This document shows, piece by piece, positions 58,625 to 64,000 of a stretch of DNA of 64,000 nucleotides. A program made the translations under genes and the position numbers. The notes beneath the pieces are model-generated. The model ran no database searches. It was not told the DNA's origin and was given only the letters and a program-made list of their open reading frames with translations. How positions within the stretch are numbered: the stretch's first letter is position 1; every line of letters starts with the position of its first letter. The DNA is from Parabacteroides sp. AD58 (GTDB lineage Bacteria; Bacteroidota; Bacteroidia; Bacteroidales; Tannerellaceae). The DNA lies in contig NZ_CP146284.1 of assembly GCF_023744375.2 (NCBI RefSeq), positions 930,001-994,000 of the forward strand. Reading direction: 5' to 3'.

Positions 58625-59551
58625 ATGAAAAAGATCGTTAGTTTATTGTTTGCCTGCCTGGCAATGAGCGTGTCTGCTCAAACTGTAAAAGAAGTAAATG
58701 ATGGCATCCGTTATTGTGAAAGTACTTATCCATATCAGGACGGACTTTTGATAGCCAACTTCGGTACTGAAGAACTGAACCCGTTAAATTCGGAAGGGAA
58801 AGGCTATATTGTCTTTTATAAAGAAGGGAAAAATGAAGTAATGCTTCCAGCCGACGGAAATCTGTCTGCCCCGAAAGGTATGTTTGTACGAAATAATTAT
58901 CTGTATGTATGCGACGTCAACAAGATTGTCGTTTATAACCTCTCTGACAAAATGCAGAAACCGCAGGTCTTGCGTTTACCGGAAGGCAATTTGTTTGTGA
59001 ATGATCTGGCAGCCGACTCACACAATCATCTGTACGCCTCAGTAACAAACACGGATAAAATATTCCGTATAGACATCAGTAATCCGGCTCAGCCAGGCCA
59101 GCCTCAAGAATGGTTGAACATCAGCGGACCGAACGGATTGTTGATCCACGATGACATTCTGTATGTGGCTTCTTATCCGGCAGATGGAGTAACGAAAGCA
59201 GAAAATGTCATTTACCGTGTTGAGAACTTAGAAAATCCATCTGTACAGAAGCTGACTCAAACTACAGGTCAGTATGATGGCATTGCATTAGCTGCGGATG
59301 GAAAATCATTATATGTAACTAACTGGACGCCGGCACAAATCAGCCGCATCAACTTATCCGATGGAAGTCTTTCTCCTTTGTGCGTTCATCTTCCGGAGAA
59401 TCTGATCGGACCGGCAGATATGACAGTTAAAGACGGATGGATGTACATTCCTGATCTTCCCAACAGCCGCGTTCTCATTCTTAAAGAACCATCTTGCTGT
59501 AAAAAAGAAATGTCTTGCTGTAAAAAAGAAGAAGCATCTTGCTGTAAATAA
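58625..59551 (+). CDS. Exported SMP-30/NHL-like beta-propeller with Cys-rich tail
   Basis: A 308-aa protein with signal peptide (MKKIVSLLFACLAMSVSAQ) and a propeller built of repeats such as KGMFVRNNYLYVCDVNKIVVYN, NDLAADSHNHLYASVTNTDKIF, PNGLLIHDDILYVASYPADGV and DGIALAADGKSLYVTNW. The fold is that of SMP-30/gluconolactonase-like proteins. The tail has three SCCK repeats (SCCKKEMSCCKKEEASCCK), six Cys in 19 residues, suited to binding a soft metal or thiol chemistry. It is divergent from a LysR gene. The enzymatic activity is unknown. Confidence 0.9.
   Translation: MKKIVSLLFACLAMSVSAQTVKEVNDGIRYCESTYPYQDGLLIANFGTEELNPLNSEGKGYIVFYKEGKNEVMLPADGNLSAPKGMFVRNNYLYVCDVNKIVVYNLSDKMQKPQVLRLPEGNLFVNDLAADSHNHLYASVTNTDKIFRIDISNPAQPGQPQEWLNISGPNGLLIHDDILYVASYPADGVTKAENVIYRVENLENPSVQKLTQTTGQYDGIALAADGKSLYVTNWTPAQISRINLSDGSLSPLCVHLPENLIGPADMTVKDGWMYIPDLPNSRVLILKEPSCCKKEMSCCKKEEASCCK
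59492..59548 (+). repeat. In-frame tandem repeats encoding SCCK tail
   Basis: TCTTGCTGTAAAAAAGAA occurs at 59492-59509 and 59513-59530, with a third partial copy TCTTGCTGTAAA at 59537-59548. The near-identity of the copies implies recent slippage-type expansion of the Cys-rich tail. Confidence 0.8.
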
Positions 59552-59569
59552 CAGACAACCATAATAAAC

Positions 59570-59637
59570 GACCGTTAGTGACTTCATGCAAAGACGATAG
59601 CATACCAGCTTTGCATGCGCTACTAACGGTCCTTTTT
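59570..59637 (+). terminator. Intrinsic terminator of the beta-propeller gene
   Basis: GACCGTTAGT (59570-59579) pairs with ACTAACGGTC (59622-59631), with an inner CATGCAAAG/CTTTGCATG stem and a T-run. It overlaps the end of cdd on the other strand. Confidence 0.88.
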
Positions 59638-60115
59638 ATTTCAACAGATCTGCCGGTGAAAAACTAAATGGAAGAAGTGACGCAACCGAACCGATGATCC
59701 GAACAGAGTCTTTGCCGCATAATAAAATACGCATGGGCCGCTTAGAACGAGCTTCACTCTCCAATAATACCTGACAACATGCACCACAAGGTGATATCTG
59801 ATCTCTCACCTCTCCTTCCGACTGGGCAATAATGGCCAACGCAACGACAGGCTCTTCCGGATAACTGGCTCCAGCCGAAAACAAAGCCACCCGCTCTGCA
59901 CACAAACCAGACGGATAAGCGGCATTTTCCTGGTTGGCTCCTGTTACAATCGTTCCGTTGCCCAATAAGACTGCAGCTCCCACCTGAAAACGAGAATACG
60001 GAGCATATGCCCGCTCTGAAGCCTTCAATGCCGATTCATATAAACTTCGGTCTGAATCCGATAATTCGGATAAAGGGACGGTTAAATACCTGATCTGTAT
60101 TTGCTGCTCTTTCAT
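59636..60115 (-). CDS. cdd: Cytidine deaminase
   Basis: A 159-aa tetrameric-type cytidine deaminase. Zinc ligands and catalysis are in YPSGLCAERVALF (Cys and catalytic Glu) and SPCGACCQVL (two Cys). Substrate binding is in FQVGAAVLLGNGTIVTGANQENAAYP. It converts cytidine/deoxycytidine to uridine for salvage. It is about 95 bp downstream of the AraC-type gene in the same direction, and co-transcription is possible. Length is slightly above the E. coli-like short forms. Confidence 0.96.
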   Translation of the reverse strand: MKEQQIQIRYLTVPLSELSDSDRSLYESALKASERAYAPYSRFQVGAAVLLGNGTIVTGANQENAAYPSGLCAERVALFSAGASYPEEPVVALAIIAQSEGEVRDQISPCGACCQVLLESEARSKRPMRILLCGKDSVRIIGSVASLLPFSFSPADLLK

Positions 60116-60209
60116 ATAAAACTGATTTTATTTCCCGAAGATACATAGAAGAGCATAAACTCACAACAGTTTTACCCCAAAATCGACCGATGGAGACTTG
60201 GCAGACAAT

Positions 60210-61100
60210 CTATAAACCTTCTTTTTCCTGTTTCTCCCGATAAAGTCGAGGTGATAATCCAAGATGTTTCTTGACGTATTTGCCAAAGAAAGAAATATTA
60301 GGGAAATTCAACTCATTGGTTATTTCCTTGATGCTCATTTCCTTCTTCCGGAGTAGAAACAAAACATCTTTCATGACATATTGGTCAATCAGATCAGAAG
60401 CAGGTTGCCCGGATATTTCCTTGCAAACAGCCGACAAGTATTTGGGTGTCACATGTAACCGATCTGCATAATAAGCCACGGAACGGTTCTTCGGATAACT
60501 GGAAGATATGATATCGATAAAGGTCTTAAACAGATTATCTGCTGATTTAAATGAGGAAGGCATTAAAGGGACAAAACGCTCCATTGTATCATAAAACTCA
60601 TACAAGAAAGCAAGCAGTAAGGCATCTGTCAACTCTCTACGATGTTTACAACTTGGTCCGGTCAGTTTCGATTTCAGCAAATTATAATACCAGCAAAAAG
60701 TATTCACTTCATCCACCGTTAATGATAAAACAGGATTCTTCTCGAGAAACATACGTGCATCCCAGCTGTCACTATTAATAACGGACAACTGTCTGACATA
60801 TTCCGGAGACAAGCATAAACAGCGGCATTCAAAATCCATACTAATCATGCTACTCTCCAGAATGATATTGGGATGACTGATGAAAAGATCATTGGCATGT
60901 ATTTCATAAAACTGATCATTAACATATAAAGATGCTTTTCCTTTCAGGCATAATACAACCACAAAAGCCTCTACTCTAACGCTCATTTTAGGATCTAAAT
61001 GCTGCAGGTTCTCAACAAAAATCATGCGCTCGTCAATATAATCCGCAATTTTACCCACTTCTTTGTCATTAAAATCCTTTGTTATAAAATCTTTTCCCAT
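60210..61100 (-). CDS. AraC family transcriptional regulator
   Basis: A 296-aa protein with an N-terminal cupin-like ligand-binding region (VRVEAFVVVLCLKGKASLYVN) and a C-terminal double HTH (residues about 195-290: RSVAYYADRLHVTPKYLSAVC, then ISFFGKYVKKHLGLSPRLYR). It is divergent from the RND efflux genes and is their likely regulator; the intergenic region of 184 bp holds both promoters. It resembles many Bacteroidetes efflux-linked AraC regulators. Confidence 0.93.
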   Translation of the reverse strand: MGKDFITKDFNDKEVGKIADYIDERMIFVENLQHLDPKMSVRVEAFVVVLCLKGKASLYVNDQFYEIHANDLFISHPNIILESSMISMDFECRCLCLSPEYVRQLSVINSDSWDARMFLEKNPVLSLTVDEVNTFCWYYNLLKSKLTGPSCKHRRELTDALLLAFLYEFYDTMERFVPLMPSSFKSADNLFKTFIDIISSSYPKNRSVAYYADRLHVTPKYLSAVCKEISGQPASDLIDQYVMKDVLFLLRKKEMSIKEITNELNFPNISFFGKYVKKHLGLSPRLYREKQEKEGL

Positions 61101-61284
61101 AATAATCTATTGCTATTTTCGGAATGCAAAATAACGAAATATAACTTTCCTCTCAGTAGTATATTTTTCTATAACACTCATCCATTTTTCCTATTATCAA
61201 TTTCCCCGGAAAAAGAGACCAGTTACAAGGAAAATCAGGAAGCTCCATTTTCCATTAAAGCCTGTTTCTTTGCAGCAAATTTAA

Positions 61285-62325
61285 ATGAGCAATAAAAAGA
61301 TGAAGCAATTAATTTTAGTAACGCTGTTGTCATTTCCTTTATGGATGACCAATTGTCAATCGGATTCGCAAGAAACCGTTCATCAGGCATCGCCCGTCAA
61401 AGTGAAAGTCATGCAGATTCGTTCCGCTGGGAACAGTCATGCCCAGACATATTCAGGAACCGTTGAAGAATCCAGCGAAACGTCTCTAAGTTTTGCAGTA
61501 GCCGGAACCATCCAACAAATCAATGTACAGACAGGTGATCATGTCAGGGCCGGACAGTTAATCGCAACAATTCATGCGGCGTCTTATAACAGCAGCTATA
61601 AGGCGGCACAGGCTTCACTGGAACAAGCCCAAGATGCCTACAAGCGTATGAAAGAGCTTTATGAGAAAGGAAGCCTGCCTGAAATCAAATGGATTGAAAC
61701 ACAGAGTAAGTTACAACAGGCTCAATCTATGGAAGAAATTGCCCGAAAGAATCTGGAAGACTGCAATCTATATGCACCTTTTAATGGCGTCATAGCAGAA
61801 AAGACGGCTGAAAGTGGTCAGAATACGATGCCCGGAATGTCCGTGGTCAAACTGGTGGCCGTTAACCAACTCAAGGTAAAAGTGGCTGTTCCTGAAACAG
61901 AGATTGCCAGTATCAGCCTATCGCAACCGGCACAAATCGAAGTGCCAGCCCTGAACGGACAGACCTTTCAGGGCACAGTCATTGAGAAAGGGATTGTAGC
62001 TAATCCGCTCTCTCGTTCCTATGATGTCAAGATCCGGATAAACGAAGCCGATAAAGAACTGATGCCCGGTATGGTAACGGAAGTTAGTCTGACGAATACT
62101 GACGGGAACAGCCAGTTCATTCTACCGGCACATCTCGTTCAACTGAACGAAAAGAATCAGACTTTTGTCTGGATAAATGAAAACGGAACAGCCAAAAGGC
62201 GATTCATCTCTTGTGGAGACTATACGGCAACAGGTGTGATCGTTTTGTCCGGATTAAACAATGGAGACGAGATTATCACCGAAGGCCAGCAGAAGGTCTG
62301 TGAAAATACAATGCTCAGCTTATAA
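61285..62325 (+). CDS. RND efflux periplasmic adaptor (lipoprotein)
   Basis: A 346-aa membrane-fusion protein of the MexA/AcrA type. The lipoprotein signal ends at LWMTNCQ (Cys near residue 25). A lipoyl half-motif (GTIQQINVQTGDHVRAGQLIATI), an alpha-helical hairpin (ASLEQAQDAYKRMKELYEKG ... LQQAQSMEEIARKNLED) and a beta-barrel domain follow. It joins the inner-membrane pump to an outer-membrane channel. It lies 5 bp before the pump gene and is divergent from the AraC regulator. An ATG at 61300 is an alternative start. Confidence 0.95.
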   Translation: MSNKKMKQLILVTLLSFPLWMTNCQSDSQETVHQASPVKVKVMQIRSAGNSHAQTYSGTVEESSETSLSFAVAGTIQQINVQTGDHVRAGQLIATIHAASYNSSYKAAQASLEQAQDAYKRMKELYEKGSLPEIKWIETQSKLQQAQSMEEIARKNLEDCNLYAPFNGVIAEKTAESGQNTMPGMSVVKLVAVNQLKVKVAVPETEIASISLSQPAQIEVPALNGQTFQGTVIEKGIVANPLSRSYDVKIRINEADKELMPGMVTEVSLTNTDGNSQFILPAHLVQLNEKNQTFVWINENGTAKRRFISCGDYTATGVIVLSGLNNGDEIITEGQQKVCENTMLSL

Positions 62326-62330
62326 TCATT

Positions 62331-64000
62331 ATGGAAAAGAAACGTAACGCAATCGAATGGGCCATGCACTACCGGCAAATTGTTATCCTGGTAGTCTGCT
62401 GCCTCATCGCCTTCGGTATTTACAGCTTACCGAACATGCGAAAGAATGAATTTCCCGACTTCACCATTCGCCAGGGGCTTGTTGTTGCGGTAGCTCCGGG
62501 CAACACCGTGGAAGAAATGGTTGAACAAGTCACTAAACCGCTTGAAGATTATATATTCACCTATAAAGAAGTAAAAAAGAACAAAACATACTCAACAACC
62601 CGCGACGGGATCGTCTATATTCAGGTTGAATTGAATGATGATCTGAACAATAAAGATGAATTCTGGAGTAAGTTCAAGCATGGTGTTGCAGTCTTCAAAT
62701 CGGAGTTACCGCAGAATGTACTTGCCGTACAGGTAGTTGATGACTTCGGTGATACTTCTGCCCTGCTGATTACGATGGAAAGTGAAGAGAAAACCTACCG
62801 TGAACTTGATAAGTACATGGAAGAGCTGCAGAACCGCTTGCGGCAAATTCCCAGTGTCGGGCGTATGAGTGTGAGTGGATTGCAGAAAGAACAGATTTCG
62901 GTCTATTTAGATAACAACCGGTTGAGCCAATACGGACTCAACGACCAGTTGCTGGCCACCACCCTCTTTGCCAAAGGGTTTACTACAACCGGCGGGCAAC
63001 TCAAAAGTGACGAATATGTACAGCCTGTTTATGTGGCCCAATCTTTCAACACCGTATATGATGTCGAGCAGCAAATCGTCTACACCGATCCTTCCGGCAA
63101 CAACATACGCCTGAAAGATATTGCCCGTGTCGTCAAAGAATATCCGGAACCGGACAGCTACATCAGTAATAACGACAAGAAATGTATTCTGCTGAGTGTA
63201 GAAATGAAGAAAGGACAGAACATTGTCAAGATGGGAAATGAAATCAATCAGGCTATTGAATCCTTCAAGCAGGCTATACCATCGGAAGTGAATATCTACC
63301 GCATTACTGACCAGAGTCAGGTGGTCGATGATAGTGTAACCAACTTCCTGAAAGAGCTGGTGATCGCCATTGTAGCCGTTATCATCGTCGTCATGTTGCT
63401 GTTGCCCTTCCGGGTTGCTTTGGTAGCTGCATCAACCATTCCGATTACCATCTTCATCTCACTTGGTCTGTTCAATGCTTTCGGTATCGAACTGAATACA
63501 GTGACGCTGGCCGCTCTGATCGTTACTTTAGGAATGATTGTGGATAACTCGATCGTTATCATCGACAATTATCTGGAGAAAATCAGCGAAGGACAATCGC
63601 GTTGGCATGCTTCAATTGAAAGTACCACCCATTTCCTGAAGTCTATCATCTCGGCTACCTTAGCCATCAGTATCACCTTCTTCCCATTCTTATTCATGAC
63701 GACGGGCATGATCCACGACTTCATTTTGAGTTTCCCGTGGTCTATTACGCTGATTCTCGGCATCTCGCTGCTTGTCGCTACCCTATTGGTTCCATTCATG
63801 CAATTCTATTTCATCCGGAAACCTCTGAACAGCTCAATAAAAGACGATGGGAAAAAGAAATTCTCTTTCCTGGACACTTTGCAGGAAAGTTATAACCGGT
63901 TACTAGACGTCTGTTTCCACTGGCCACGAACTACCGTTGCCTTGGGCATACTTTCGGTCGTTGCCGGAACATGTCTGATGTCGAACCTGCCACAGAAGCT
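62331..64000 (+). CDS. RND efflux pump permease (5' part, runs off window)
   Basis: The open frame from the ATG at 62331 continues to the window end (about 556 codons of an expected ~1020). The N-terminus MEKKRNAIEWAMHYRQIV precedes the first membrane helix; a large periplasmic loop (PN1/PN2) follows, then helices including the TM4 motif LIVTLGMIVDNSIVIIDN, which holds the proton-relay Asp. It exports drugs, bile acids or other toxins with proton influx. It forms an operon with the adaptor and probably with an outer-membrane channel beyond the window. Confidence 0.95.
   Translation, partial: MEKKRNAIEWAMHYRQIVILVVCCLIAFGIYSLPNMRKNEFPDFTIRQGLVVAVAPGNTVEEMVEQVTKPLEDYIFTYKEVKKNKTYSTTRDGIVYIQVELNDDLNNKDEFWSKFKHGVAVFKSELPQNVLAVQVVDDFGDTSALLITMESEEKTYRELDKYMEELQNRLRQIPSVGRMSVSGLQKEQISVYLDNNRLSQYGLNDQLLATTLFAKGFTTTGGQLKSDEYVQPVYVAQSFNTVYDVEQQIVYTDPSGNNIRLKDIARVVKEYPEPDSYISNNDKKCILLSVEMKKGQNIVKMGNEINQAIESFKQAIPSEVNIYRITDQSQVVDDSVTNFLKELVIAIVAVIIVVMLLLPFRVALVAASTIPITIFISLGLFNAFGIELNTVTLAALIVTLGMIVDNSIVIIDNYLEKISEGQSRWHASIESTTHFLKSIISATLAISITFFPFLFMTTGMIHDFILSFPWSITLILGISLLVATLLVPFMQFYFIRKPLNSSIKDDGKKKFSFLDTLQESYNRLLDVCFHWPRTTVALGILSVVAGTCLMSNLPQK

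Overview
The window is chromosomal DNA from an anaerobic member of the Bacteroidales. It looks most like Parabacteroides or Bacteroides, but the genus is an inference. The evidence is the promoter type (TTG about 20 bp upstream of TAnnTTTG, seen before more than a dozen genes), weak Shine-Dalgarno signals, a UpxY-type NusG paralogue, HU-like proteins with long C-terminal extensions, S-type sulfatase, GH51 arabinofuranosidases, PFOR, reverse rubrerythrin and an IS4351-like IS30 element.

Layout. 1-5.4 kb is visibly more AT-rich and is the integrase end of an integrated mobile element. It holds a winged-helix/replication-like protein, small ORFs, a ParB-like DGQHR protein, an unknown protein and a tyrosine recombinase; the other end lies outside the window. 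5.5-31.6 kb is mostly core metabolism: the GGGtGRT/NifU-like pair, cobQ, an orphan UpxY regulator, a Gfo/Idh/MocA oxidoreductase with phenylacetate-CoA ligase and ACT protein, C69 dipeptidase, ygiQ, a sulfatase, a queuosine-precursor transporter with an apparent preQ1-I riboswitch, a carboxyltransferase/biotin-carrier pair, def, ruvX, a sugar-phosphate transferase, PFOR and reverse rubrerythrin.

31.9-44.7 kb is a pentose/galactose cluster. Two secreted GH51 arabinofuranosidases flank a cytidylate-kinase-like gene, tkt-rpiB, a Nudix-type sugar regulator, galK, a sugar MFS transporter and galM. galM is broken by a 1155-bp IS4351-like element with 25-bp inverted repeats and a 3-bp target duplication.

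45-48.5 kb holds an ECF sigma/anti-sigma/membrane-protein operon, preceded by a short self-contained transcription unit, and then an HU-like gene. 48.6-57.6 kb holds gdhA and a tight operon that appears to join cell-wall amino-sugar salvage (AmgK-like kinase fused to a RapZ C-terminal domain, MurU-like uridylyltransferase) to a tandem-receiver/PPDK-N protein, a thioesterase and a YdjC-deacetylase/serine-hydrolase fusion. 57.6-64 kb holds a LysR regulator divergent from a beta-propeller protein with a Cys-rich tail, cdd, an AraC regulator and the start of an RND efflux operon that runs off the window.

The most unusual non-coding signal is a set of intergenic arrays. Two loci (30.05 and 47.49 kb) each carry exactly four contiguous 22-bp units of one family with inverted-repeat arms. 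A third (7.67 kb) carries four 21-22-bp palindromic units of unrelated sequence, and a fourth (31.72 kb) is a degenerate 22-bp-period array. The 47.49 kb array appears to be transcribed as the leader of the HU-like gene. All motif, promoter and structure calls were made by eye; no searches were run.
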